Program-made: the position numbers and the translations under genes
Shown: one piece after another, positions 1-10,099 of the stretch
Layout: every line of letters starts with the position of its first letter
How positions within the stretch are numbered: the stretch's first letter is position 1
Notes under the pieces: model-generated
What the model was told of the DNA's origin: nothing
Databases searched by the model: none
Seen by the model: the letters and a program-made list of their open reading frames with translations, nothing else
Origin: Austropuccinia psidii
Lineage: Eukaryota; Basidiomycota; Pucciniomycetes; Pucciniales; Sphaerophragmiaceae
Assembly (NCBI GenBank): GCA_023105745.1
Contig: JALGQZ010000008.1
Coordinates: 50,458,618-50,522,617 of the forward strand
DNA length: 64,000 bases
Reading direction: 5' to 3'

Positions 1-215
1 GCAATTCATTAGCAATTTTGCTAGTGAAATAACTGCCTCAAAATTTAGTGACAGAGACATGCAATTGTGACAAGCAAAGCCCATTATTTCACATTGCCAC
101 AAGGAGCTTATTATTTTGACATTGGGTACAGTGTGAATAAGCCAAGTTCAATGATCAAATGACCCACACACTCACCTTTCACAGCATCCAAAATTTCTAA
201 CTGCGCCATCATCAT
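1..215 (-). CDS. Possible two-exon piece of an unassigned host gene
   Basis: On the minus strand three consecutive ATG codons (207-215) open a short frame reading MMMAQLEILDAVK. It runs into a good donor, GTGAGT (170-175). A possible acceptor, GAGGCAG, follows a CACTAA branch-like motif and would join position 32 in phase, continuing as VISLAKLL to the window edge. The proposed intron is 33-175 (143 bp). The frame is also open upstream of the ATGs through the CACCC-rich repeat, so the true start is unclear. I do not recognise the family. It is not similar to the retroelements in this window, which is why a host gene is suggested. The piece is short and could be chance. Confidence 0.3.
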
Positions 216-227
216 GTTGGAAGGGGA

Positions 228-290
228 ATCGGCCCTTGCGCACCCACACCCGCACACGCAAACGCACCCGCACCCAAACCCGCGGTATTG
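228..290. repeat. GC-rich CACCCG/CACACG low-complexity tract
   Basis: Imperfect 6-base units of the type CACCCR and CGCACA make a short GC-rich island in an otherwise AT-rich window. Open frames on both strands through it (His/Pro-rich on plus, Cys/Gly-rich on minus) are products of the repeat. Confidence 0.65.
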
Positions 291-656
291 TGCGGCGGAC
301 TCTACCAGTGTCATCTGCAAAACAACAATCCCGCTCAGGCGGAGTCCTTTCATGGATGACCTGGTGAAGTCAAACCCCCCGCCTACATCAAGACTGGCTG
401 AAGGACCTCTTTGATGTGTGTTTGTGCAAACAGGCGGGTCTTGTGTAATTTTTACCAACCATCGGACGGTTGTGGGATGATCAGGTGGTGAGGAATCTGA
501 GTTGAAGGCACAGGGGAACCAATATTGGTGGATGTCACAGGATTTGGTGTAAGACAAGAGTAGGACGTGTGCTCAACGTTTGCTTGACATGAGCTCGACT
601 TTTATCCTGCTTGACGTGAAGTCAATCGCTGACTATTGACACGAGATTTGCCCTGG
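291..656. other. Unassigned flank left of element A1
   Basis: There is no convincing gene here. The GC content is higher than in the retroelement region. A small inverted repeat, CAACC...GGTTG, lies near 458-475, and TTGACRTGA-like words recur near 582-645. Similarity to the lineage-1 pol gene begins abruptly at about 657, so this is the truncation border of A1. Confidence 0.5.
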
Positions 657-1997
657 TGAGTGTTTTTGAAGTGATAACTGACTGTCATGCAGTAAAATCT
701 CTTCTTAACATGAAAACTCCCAATAGATACATGTTGAGATGGCAAATAGCCATTCAGGAATATAGAGAAAACATGACTATAGTCCACAAAGCAGGAAACA
801 TTCACATGAATGCTTATGGACTTAGCAGGTGGGCATTAGCCAACACTCCTGATAACCCAGCTTATGTACCCTTGGAAGCTGAACCACAGATTCCAATTGA
901 AGGGATTAATATAACTGATATTGGGACTGAATTATTTGAAGAGGTCAGAGAATCTTATAAGCAAAACAAGAATTGCCATATCTTGAGTTCTTTATTAGAT
1001 AAATACTGCAAAGATACATCTTTGGTAAATTCACTAGATGAAGTTTGGAGAAATTCCTATTCTGAAGGGAGATTTCACTTGTTTGATGGGATTATTTACC
1101 ACAGAACCAAACATTCTTGTGTCATGACATTATGCAGCAGATTGCTTATCAATACAATTCTTCATGAATGCCATGATAGCATCTACTCTGGACACCTGTC
1201 AGAAGACAGAACCCTTGAAAAAGTAAAGACCTGTGCATGGTGGCCATCTTGGAGAAAAGAAACCATTGAATATTGCCACACCTGTGACAGATGCCAAAAA
1301 GCTAACAGGAGTACAGGCAAGAAATCTGGACTTATGATCCATATTCAAGAACCAAAATCCCCATGGGAAGTTGTTCACATGGATTGGGTCACAGCACTTC
1401 CTCCAAGTGGTGACAAAAGTTATAATTCTTGTTTAGTCATTGTAGACAGATATAGCAAGACTCCCATATTCTTACCATGTCATAAAGATGACACTGCTAT
1501 GGACACAGCGCTTCTTCTATGGAGTAGAGTTATTTCTCATACAGGATTATTTAAGAATATCATAAGTGACAGAGATCCCGAGTTCACATCTGCACTTTGG
1601 ACCAATCTTCATAGATTGTTTGGGACTAAGTTATCATTCTCTACAGCATATCACCCTCAGACAGATGGGCTAGCAGAGAGGATGATTCAAACTTTAGAAG
1701 ACATGATCAGGAGATTTTGTGCTTATGGGTTAGAATTCAAAGACTTAGATGGCTTTACCCATGACTGGTGCACTCTGATACCTGCATTAGAATTGGCATA
1801 CAAGACATCAGTCCATTCTTCCACAGGACAAACTCCTGCTATGTTAGAAAAAGGATGGAATCCAAGACTCCCAGCAGACACACTGAGGAAAGACTTGATT
1901 GACATTCATCCTACAGCTTCCAGCTTCAAGATAATGCTTGATAAAGTAAAACATCATGAAAAACAAAGTATGGATGATGCTTTTGATTATGCAAAAC
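657..1997 (+). pseudogene. A1 pol, RNase H end and integrase (first piece)
   Basis: This piece is open throughout. It starts inside the RNase H domain ([17 protein letters not shown]). The integrase zinc motif follows (HECHD...GHL, then CHTCDRC, about 1165-1300). The integrase core shows its three acidic residues in HMDWVTALP (about 1376), SDRDPEF (about 1566) and [10 protein letters not shown] (about 1660). In the RNase H tail the usual NADGLSRW reads NAYGLSRW, a lost acidic residue. The frame ends at 1997 in the codons for DYAK, where element B begins. The role would be removal of template RNA and strand transfer of the element's cDNA. The 5' truncation means it cannot act alone. Confidence 0.92.
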
Positions 1998-3537
1998 TGT
2001 CACAGGGGCTCTTGGACAGAAATACAAGAGTGGCCTGGCACTCAGCAATCAGGGAACTCACTTGGAAGACTCCAAAAGAATAAAGAATAAAAATAATAAG
2101 AATGAATTCCTCTAAAAGATATGCAGGTACAAGATGAGATGCAAAAGAGGAAAGGGAAGCCAAATGGCCAAAGAGCCAACCAAGTAAGTCCTTAATCACT
2201 GTTTCAACCTGCCAAAAGTGAATAATGGAATTAGTAAGGATATGACCACCAAATATCCATTGACAGGCGAAGAAAGAGAAAGAGAAAGGTGCTAAATGAC
2301 TGACTTAATAATATCAGTATTTGCTTAACTAGAATGAAAAGAAAATAGAGATAAAATAAAATCAAAATATATTAATTAACTGGGGAAAACCCCCCAGGGT
2401 GGAAAGGGTAGCCGGTATATGTGAAAAGTTGGGAGCTTGAGTTCTTCAGGCTGAAAACTGATCTGTATTGATCCTTGAGGCTGTATTGATTCTTTTGGGA
2501 ATTGATACAGCTGGCTAATATTGAAATTGAATTGGGTTGAATGAATTTCCCATGATTGAAAATGAAATACAGGTCTTGATGGATCCAGACTGTATAGAAA
2601 TGAATATGGTTGCCAAGATGGATTGAGTGGAGCTTTGACACTTGACAACTTCTTTTTGGCACTGCCTCTTGAATACACTTGAGAATGAATTGAAAGTATT
2701 CCCTTGGAATGAATACTTGGAGTGAGAATAACCAATGACTGCTTGATGGCGTCATTGGTCTTTGACGCTGAAACACTTGCTCTTGAGCCTTGATGATTCC
2801 TCGGAATGATTGGGTGCCTTGATGACGTGATGAGATGTTGGAATGTTGAAATGAACATTTGATATTGCCACCATTGAATTGCTGTTGAAAAATGATGCAC
2901 AATGATATATAACATCATTTATGGCATATTGGTTGATTGGCAAGAAGATTACGTCCAAAGGTCTTGAGATGGAAAGGCAGAGGGAAAAGGATGGATGTAA
3001 TGGCTTCAGAGCTTGGAATGGTGTTTCTGGGCCTTTTGGGGTTTTTGGCCACTTTTGGGTTCTGAGCCAAAAACTGGCCCAAAAGGCGGGAAAGTGTCTT
3101 TTGGACACTTTGCGTCAAAGTGCGCAAAAATGCGCAAATGCGCAAAGTGCGCAAAAAGTGCGCAAATGCGCAAATGCGCAAAAGTGCGCAAAATGCGCAA
3201 AAAGTGCGCAAATGCGCAAAAGTGCGCAAAATGCGCAAAAATGCGCAAAATGCGCATTATGAGCCCAAATGGCCAAAAACAGCCATTTGGGCCATTTCCC
3301 CTGGTTTTGAGGGAAATGACCAGAAATACCCATTTGGGCATAAATTGCCGCTATGGGTGCTGGATTGAGGTGAAGGGCCATGAAGGCCTCAAAACACAAA
3401 TGGCCATAACTGGGCCATAAGATGATGACGTGGCCATATTGGCCACTGGTGATGGATATGGCCAATTGGCCATAAAAGGACTGTGGCTTGATATGCCATA
3501 TGGGGATCCAAGGAAGTGAATTGCCATGGTTGTGACA
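1998..3537 (-). repeat. B 3' LTR (1540 bp)
   Basis: This is a direct repeat of 10100-11648, with only scattered substitutions apart from the TGCGCA minisatellite. In element sense it starts TGTCACAACC after a purine-rich tract and ends CCCCTGTGACA. It carries a TATA-like CACATATA and the AGTTAATTAATATA word (2368-2381 on the plus strand, reverse complemented). Open frames through it have no homology and are ignored. Confidence 0.95.
3119..3256. repeat. TGCGCA minisatellite in B 3' LTR
   Basis: Fifteen TGCGCA hexamers are spaced by A-rich linkers (AA, AAA, AAG, AAAAG), with an average unit of about 9 bp. TGCGCA is its own reverse complement. The other LTR has 16 units in a different order of linker types. 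The array explains the Ala/Lys/Cys-rich and His/Phe-rich open frames on both strands. Confidence 0.95.
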
Positions 3538-3551
3538 GTACCCCCCACCTT
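3538..3551 (-). promoter_or_regulatory. B polypurine tract
   Basis: On the minus strand AAGGTGGGGGGTAC abuts the start of the 3' LTR. Its position and purine content are those of the plus-strand primer of Gypsy elements. C (24611-24623) and B2 (44522-44536) have the same type of tract ending in TAC. Confidence 0.8.
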
Positions 3552-3956
3552 GAAATGGTGAGCTCCTGAGCACCAATACAAGGTGAAGCCTGTTGAGGCT
3601 ATTGGAAAGATTTTGAGAGAGTGATTCAAGAGGACTAATTAAGATAAGAAATTTGAAGACTGATATTAAAAATTTGACATTTGACGCAGGACTTGCTTGA
3701 TCTTCTTTTGACATTGGCTTCATGATTTGAATTGAATTTTAAAATGAATGAAAATTTTTGACGTGGTAATTGACGTGATAAAAGAGAATTTAAAATGAAA
3801 ATAAAATAATAATAAAGAATGAAAATGAAATTAAGAAAAGAAAAGGAAAAAGAAAAAGAGAAATGAATTGAATCTTGAGGAGGTTCCAATCTTCATCACG
3901 GAGGTTGATAACTGATTTTGAAATTGGCCAAGGACCTGGAAAGATAAATTTGATGC

Positions 3957-4339
3957 CAGGTGCTCACAAAGTGGCCAAGGTGATGTTTTGACAAGATTGT
4001 AGGCCCCTCAGGGAAGTGCACACCAGGAGAGGAACTTACTTTTGGTAATTACCACTCCCGCCAGTGCCATAAAAATAAAACAAAAATGTTGAAGGAATGA
4101 ATTTGAATTTGGAATCTTGGAAATGAATTGAAAAGTGAATGGCCCATTGTCCCAAGTGAAAATGGCCATAGGATTGGAAATGAAGTTGAAAGCCATGCCA
4201 AAGATCTGTGTCCAAAATTGCAAAGTGCTCACAGAGTGGCCAAGGTGATGCTTACAACAAAAAGAGTATAATACCCCTAAAGGTGCATACCAGGAGTGGG
4301 ACTTACGTTTGGTAATTCCTCTCCCCACCAAGCACCATA
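3957..4339 (-). repeat. B duplicated noncoding module between pol and 3' LTR
   Basis: Two diverged direct repeats (4225-4339 nearer pol, and 3957-4070) each contain, in element sense, a GGTGGGGAG-like word, AATTACCAAA, GTAAGT, CTCCTGGTRTGCAC and a terminal CACCTTGGCCAC. The same pair occurs at the same place in C and B2. No protein is encoded. Its function is unknown. Confidence 0.8.
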
Positions 4340-4344
4340 ATGAA

Positions 4345-7300
4345 TCAAGCTTTTGAAGAATTTGGCCCAGGCTTGTCAGGATATAATGAATGAAAATCTT
4401 TGACAAGTTCAGGACAATTCTTGAGGTTTTCGGTTGGTTCCCAAGTGGATCTTTCTGGGTCTTGACTGAAACCTTTCCATTCCACCAGATACCATAATTT
4501 TCCTCTCTTGAGCTTTGAGTCCAGTATTTGAGAGACTTCCCATTCCTCTTCTTCTTCAATGGTGATTGGAGGAGGAGGCTCTTGATGCCTATTTGGGATT
4601 GTTGACGTCTTGACTGGTTCCAAAAGGGAAATGTGGAAAACTGGGTGGATGGATTTCCATTGAGATGGAAGCTTGAGGTGGTAGGCATGAGTGCTGACTT
4701 TCTTCAAGATTGGAAAAGGACCCAGCCATCTTTCAGACAGCTTTTTGGTGGGTCTGGTTGATTTGATGTTCTTGGAAGAAAGCCATACCATGTCACCGGG
4801 ATTGAAAACAGGTGGACTTGCTCTACTTTTATCTGCATACCTCTTAAACCTGTTTATGGCAACTTCAAGTTCTCTCTTGACATCTTGCTGTACTGATTGG
4901 ATTTTTGTTGATAACTTTCCAGCCGGAGTGTCTTGAGTGATGTGAACTGAGTCAAAATGAGGATCTCTTCCATAAACAGTGAAAAACGTTGATTGTTTTG
5001 TTGAAGAGTGGTCAGAGTTATTGTAGGCAAATTCAGCAAGAGGGAGCCAGGTGTTCCAATCATCTTGATGATAACTGACATACATCCAAAGGTACTGTTC
5101 TAGTATCTGATTTACCCTCTCTGTCTGTCCATCAGTTTCTGGATGATAAGCAGTTGACAAGTCTCTTGAAATCTTGAGCTGCTGACAAAGGTTGGTCCAA
5201 AAAGAAGAAACAAAAAGAGAACCTCAATCACTAACAATGCTTGAAGGAAGGCCATGCTTTGAGAAAATATTCTTGATGAATAAATGGGCCAAGTCTAATG
5301 AAGTGATTGAAGCTATTGTTGGAATAAAAACCGCCATTTTTGAGAATCTGTCCACTATGACTAAAATTGAGTCAAAGGAATTGGACAGTGGCAATTGAGT
5401 GATGAAATCCATTGAAAGACAAATCCAAGGACCACTTGGAATTGGAAGAGGCTTGAGGAATCCAAACTTCTTGTGATGAATATTTTTGTTTCTTGAACAC
5501 TGTTGACAGGATGAGACATAATCCTTGATAAATTGAGTCATGCCGGGCCAGTGGAAATCCCGCTTGACAAGTTTGAGAGTCTTCTCTTGGCCAGGGTGTC
5601 CAGCTAGAGGAGAGTCATGCCGCTTTTGAAGTATATTGAGTTGAATTGTGGGGTCATTTGGGACCACCACCTGATCTTTGAAAAGGAGAAGTTTGGAAGA
5701 GGAATCAAGAGAATAATCTTGGACAGATTTACCTTTACCCAAATCTTCAAGGACACTTCTATATTGAGAATCTTGCCACACTGCCTTCTGAATTGAATCA
5801 ATCAAATTTGAAAATGAATCCACCTTGACTGCAAAAAACTTTGAGGCTTTAATTTCATCTTGCTTGATTATCTTCTGATAGTTCATTGGATTCTTGCTGA
5901 TGAAATCCTCCCCCCTCTCCGGGTAAACGTCGTCCCGACGTGACAAGGCATCTGGAAGGGTGGCCAAGCGGCCAGGGCGGTAAGTGATTGAGAAATGGAA
6001 TTCAGATAAAAATTCAGCCCAGCGGGCTTGACGGCGAGTGAGAATCTTGGAAGACATGAAATATTGAAGAGATGAATGATCGGTGAGAACTTCAAAAGGG
6101 GAAGAAATGGAAAGAAGGAAAGCTCTCCAGCGCTTGAGAGCCCAGACTATGCCAAGGAGTTCCTTGTCATGAATCTCATAATTGAGCTCAGCTGGGAGAA
6201 GCTTGCGGCTATCAAATGCAATGGGATGTTTTCCTGAGTCAGAGACCTGACTCAGTACAGCACCCAAGGCATAATCTGATGCATCGGTCTCTACAATGGT
6301 GGGTAGAGAAGGATTGGAGCAGTGGTGAATGCCTCTTTGAGTTGATGAAACTGTCTAAGAGCTTCCTCATTGAGGGGAAAACGGGAATCTTTCTTGAGGA
6401 AACTTGTGAGTGAACTAATTTTCTTTGAATAATTCTTGATGAAACGGCGGTAAAAATTGGCAAAGCCAAGGAATGATTGAAGAGCCTTGAGGTTTCTTGG
6501 AGGTGGCCAATTGAGAATTTGCTGGACTTTTGCTTGGTCCATCTTGAGGCCTTCAGAAGAAACTACATAACCAAGATACTCCACACTTGAAACATGAAAT
6601 AGGCATTTGGACGCCTTAGCAAAGAGGTTATTGGCTCTGAGTCTGGAAAGAACAGTGGACACATGAGTGACATGTTCTTCCTCAGATTTGGAAAAGACCA
6701 TAATGTCATCCAAATAAACCACAATATAAACATCAAGAAGATCATAAAAAATATCATTGACGAGATTTTGAAAAGAAGCAGGAGCATTGGTAAGCCCAAA
6801 TGGCATAACCAAGTACTCATAACTACCATATTTGGTTCTAAAACAAGTCAAATGTTCATCACCTTCCTTGATTCTGAGCAGGTTATATGCACCACGCAAG
6901 TCAATCTTGGAGAAGATAGAAGAACCATTGAAAACAGTGAGAAGCTGATTCATAGGAGGAACAGGATACTTGTTCTTCCTAGTAACAGCATTGAGCTTGC
7001 GGTAATCAACACACAAACGGAGGCCACCATCTTTCTTCTTGACAAAAAGAACAGGTGCTCCTGTAGAAGAGGAGCTTGGCCGGATGAAACCTTTCTCTAC
7101 ATTCTCTGAAATGTAGGCCCTGAGTGTATCTGACTCTTGGTTTGATAAAGAGTAGATCACCCCAACTGGAGGTAGAGACCCCTCCAGCTCAATATGATGA
7201 TCACAGGCGCGGTGAGGAGGAAGTTTCTCTGCTTTCACCTTGGAAAATACATCCAAGTATTGGTGATAAACAGAAGGAACAACCTTCATCACAGTTTCTA

Positions 7301-8050
7301 TTTCTTCTGGCTCTTCCTCTTCATCCCACAACTCCTCCAGGGAGTCATGATAAGATGAAGGAGGAAGGTCCATATTCCCAAAGAAGAGATGAAGTGAAGA
7401 TACAGAATTATCTTCTCCAACATCTTGAATCTCTTTGAAGACTTCATCTCTAGATGATAGTAATGACTGATGGGAATTAAGGGAAGGAATATGGACAGAA
7501 GACGGAAATGATGGTGTTCTAGAATCACCAACCAGAGCTGCACATGATTTGGCAGAAGAAGAGTCATTACTGAAAGAAATTGAAGGATCATTATAGTCCT
7601 TATGATCAGAATTAAAGGTGATCAATCCTTGCCTCCAATCAATAAATGGATTAAAATGATTGAGAAAGTCAAAGCCCAATATGAGGTCTTCTCCCTTGGG
7701 AGTATCAATGACTAAAAAGTCCCATTCAAAGCTTGGGAAGGAAGGGAGCTCAACCATATATTTAGTATGGTGAGTCACAAATAAAGAAGGAGACTCAGAG
7801 GAGTCAAGAATAATAAGGGGAATCTTCTCCGGGAGTTCTGACATGGTCAAAGAATACTTGTGAACAAACTGCTTTGCAATAAATGAGTTGGTAGCACCAG
7901 AATCAATGAGAATACTGTAAAACATATCAGAGAGAGAAGAAAAAACAAAAAATTTAAGAGAATTTTTGACACCAGTATTCAGAATGCACAATTGTGCTCT
8001 GGATGGAAAACTGTGAAGACCATTGAACACAACGTGATCTTCACTCAGGC
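4345..8050 (-). pseudogene. B pol: protease, RT, RNase H, integrase, chromodomain (two lesions)
   Basis: The frame opens in the -1 phase relative to gag, overlapping its end. Domains in order: aspartic protease (LIDSGATNSF, about 7892-7909), reverse transcriptase (VDYRKLNA; YLDD at 6705-6716), RNase H (DHSSLQYF), integrase zinc finger (HDSPLAGH then CQQC), integrase core (MDFITQLP, SIVSD, TDGQTERVNQ) and a C-terminal chromodomain (WYLVEWKGF...STWEP). A 16-bp deletion near 6297 shifts the frame between RT and RNase H. An in-frame TGA at 5224-5226 replaces an Arg codon next to the second catalytic Asp of integrase. Otherwise the length is as expected for a chromovirus pol. The chromodomain probably tethers integration to modified histones, as known for this group. 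Confidence 0.93.
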
Positions 8051-8057
8051 TTTTCCC
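8013..8057 (-). promoter_or_regulatory. Predicted -1 frameshift signal at B gag/pol junction
   Basis: In gag phase the heptamer G GGA AAA (8051-8057) fits X XXY YYZ. It lies three bases before the gag stop. A 6-nt spacer is followed by a 10-bp stem (8035-8044 paired with 8013-8022, one G-T wobble) and a 12-nt loop. Pol is open in the -1 phase. The same arrangement is seen in C and B2. Confidence 0.65.
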
Positions 8058-9382
8058 TGGCTGGGAAATTTGCCTGACGGTTGGGTAAGCTTGTTTTGAG
8101 GCCTTTTGAAACAGGACTCAAGACTATGCTTCCCACCACAATAGGTACAAAGACCCTCCTTGATTCTTCTTTCTCTTTCAGAGTTCATGAGCTTGAAATC
8201 TTTATTCAACAAAGAAGAATGGGGCTTGTCCCTCTTCTGAAAATTCTTCTTCTTCTTATGACTTGAACTTGAAGAATTTTGAGGATGAGAAGAACTTGAC
8301 TTTGAGGCTTCTGGCTTCTTCTCTTGATGATGACTCTTTTCATTTTGCCTCTCATGGTACCTGGTATCAAGTTCCAGGGTAACGTCCATTAAGTCTTGAA
8401 GAGAGTCAATTCTTGAAGGATGGGAGGCCAATTGATCCAAAATTCTGGATGGCAATCCCTTCCTGAAATGATGGATGAGAGCTCTTTCACCCCAATCCCT
8501 GATTCTTGATACTAAGCTTCTGAAATCAGCAATGTATAAAGATACATGCCCACCTTCTTTCATTCTTAAAGAATCCAACTCAGCTTCTGCTTTTCTGACT
8601 TCATTCGGGTCACAAAATAAAGTGAAGAGTTGAGATTCAAATAAAAGCCAAGAATTGAGAAGGTAATTTGAATCTTGATTGGTGAGATTGGAAAGATAAG
8701 GCTCAATCCATTTTGCAGCCCTGCCAATGAGAAATGAAGTGGCATAAAGGACCTTCTTTCTGTCTTGAGCGAAGTTTGCCGGATCATTATGAAATATCAA
8801 TTGACAAGACTGAATGAAACTTCTAACTTTGAAGGGCTGAGTCCCATCAAAGCATTCCGGTGCCTTCATAGATGGAGTCTTGAAGGCTGGTGGTCTTGAT
8901 GCTTCAGAAGATGAAGCTGCTTGAAGATTGGCCATAATCTGAGTCAGTTGCTGCATGATGGCCAATAAAGATGGTTCAGACTGATGAGAGACAGGCTGAT
9001 TAGACTGGGCTAGAGTTGGCCCTCCAGTACCTTGGGATGCCTCCACCGGAGCAGGGACACCTTCAGTACCATCAGACTCTTCCTCTTCCACAGAATTCTC
9101 CTCCTCCTCTTCACCATCTTCACCTGGACCTTTGAAAATAGTCCTTGAAGTTCCTGGAAATCCGCCAACTACTCCTGAGAATGAACATGATCTTCTTGGC
9201 GCTCTTCCTTCCTTCCTGGATGGTGCTGCTCCTTCCATGCGGGGTCCTCTATCTAATTGGGCCCTCAGTTGAGGAACTGCTGGGGTGCCATCTAGAGGAG
9301 CTCTTGGAGTTGGATTGAGAACAGCTTGAGCTCGGGCCTGAGATCTTGTCTGTCTTGCCGGAGGTGAGTGTTGAACAGGCAT
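8045..9382 (-). CDS. B gag (capsid/nucleocapsid), 445 aa
   Basis: I chose the ATG at 9380-9382 (MPVQHSPPARQTRSQ). The frame is open further upstream but has no earlier ATG. After a Pro/Arg-rich and then very acidic N-terminal third comes the retrotransposon gag core (FKTPSMKAPECFDGTQPFKV to DLMDVTLELDTRYHE). A Lys-rich linker follows, then one zinc knuckle, CTYCGGKHSLESC (CX2CX3HX4C). The frame is undamaged, ending at TGA 8045-8047 just after the slippery site. The product would form the virus-like particle and package RNA. This is the only intact gag in lineage 2 in the window. Confidence 0.92.
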   Translation of the reverse strand: MPVQHSPPARQTRSQARAQAVLNPTPRAPLDGTPAVPQLRAQLDRGPRMEGAAPSRKEGRAPRRSCSFSGVVGGFPGTSRTIFKGPGEDGEEEEENSVEEEESDGTEGVPAPVEASQGTGGPTLAQSNQPVSHQSEPSLLAIMQQLTQIMANLQAASSSEASRPPAFKTPSMKAPECFDGTQPFKVRSFIQSCQLIFHNDPANFAQDRKKVLYATSFLIGRAAKWIEPYLSNLTNQDSNYLLNSWLLFESQLFTLFCDPNEVRKAEAELDSLRMKEGGHVSLYIADFRSLVSRIRDWGERALIHHFRKGLPSRILDQLASHPSRIDSLQDLMDVTLELDTRYHERQNEKSHHQEKKPEASKSSSSHPQNSSSSSHKKKKNFQKRDKPHSSLLNKDFKLMNSERERRIKEGLCTYCGGKHSLESCFKRPQNKLTQPSGKFPSQGKA

Positions 9383-10084
9383 GATATCAGGAATGGAATG
9401 AAACAATGAATTAAAAAATCAAAATTTTCTTGAATTGAAAAGAGTCAACAATCAAATCTTGAGGAAAAAATCAATGAATAAAAATGAAAATCTTCAAGTA
9501 CGTCAATAAATCAAAATCAAATGAAGTCTTGAAGTCAAAATCAAATCAATCAAATCAATAAAAATAAAAAAAATCTTGCAGAATCAATCAATCAAATGAA
9601 AATCTTGAAGAAAAAATCAATTTATGTCAAAATTCTTGATGTGAAAAATCAGCAAAATCAATGAAATCTTCAGGTCAATCAATTTTCTTGAGGTCAAAAT
9701 CAAATATGTCAAATCAATCAATCAATCAAAATCAAGTGAATTATTCTTTTAAAATCAAAATTCTTGAAGAAAAAATCAATTATGAATCTTGATGTGAATA
9801 ACGTGTCTGAATATCTTGATGAAAAATTTGAAAATCAAAGAAAATCAAGATGACGCCTGAATTATGAATAAGAATGAAAATTTGATGATTTGAAAAGATT
9901 TAAAAAAGAATAACAAAAATAAAAAATGGGTCAGCTTTCAATTTTCAAAATGAAGAATGAATGAAAGAAAATTGAGAGGTGACGATGAATCATTAAGTTC
10001 ATAAGCATAAAAGAATCATAATTTCGATGAAATGAGTGAATGAAATTATAAAGAAAGAATGAACAGAATGAAAAAGAAATTATG
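9383..10084 (-). other. B 5' leader, AT-rich and rich in AATC/GATT words
   Basis: These 700 bases between the primer site and gag hold no gene. AATCAATC-type words recur many times. The leader of C has the same composition (GATTGATT), so the feature belongs to the family. Confidence 0.6.
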
Positions 10085-10098
10085 AGTTAATTAATATA
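10085..10098 (-). promoter_or_regulatory. B primer-binding site, self-complementary to the LTR
   Basis: One base inside the 5' LTR the minus strand reads TATATTAATTAACT. This is the perfect 14-nt complement of AGTTAATTAATATA inside the LTR (10470-10483 and 2368-2381). No TGG-starting tRNA-type site is present. The layout is that of self-priming Tf1/sushi elements, in which the mRNA 5' end folds back as primer. Confidence 0.6.
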
Positions 10099-10099
10099 A

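Noticed and set aside
228..290. CACCC-rich tract as a telomere or subtelomere repeat
   Set aside because: The units are irregular and do not match TTAGGG-type repeats, and the tract is only about 60 bases.
2921..3723. Several overlapping Ala/Lys/Cys-rich and His/Phe-rich open frames on both strands (also 11023-11666)
   Set aside because: They are translations of the TGCGCA minisatellite and GGCC-rich LTR sequence, change between the two LTRs, and have no gene features.
4008..4688. 226-codon frame at the end of B pol
   Set aside because: It overlaps the chromodomain frame in another phase and then the duplicated noncoding module. No homology.
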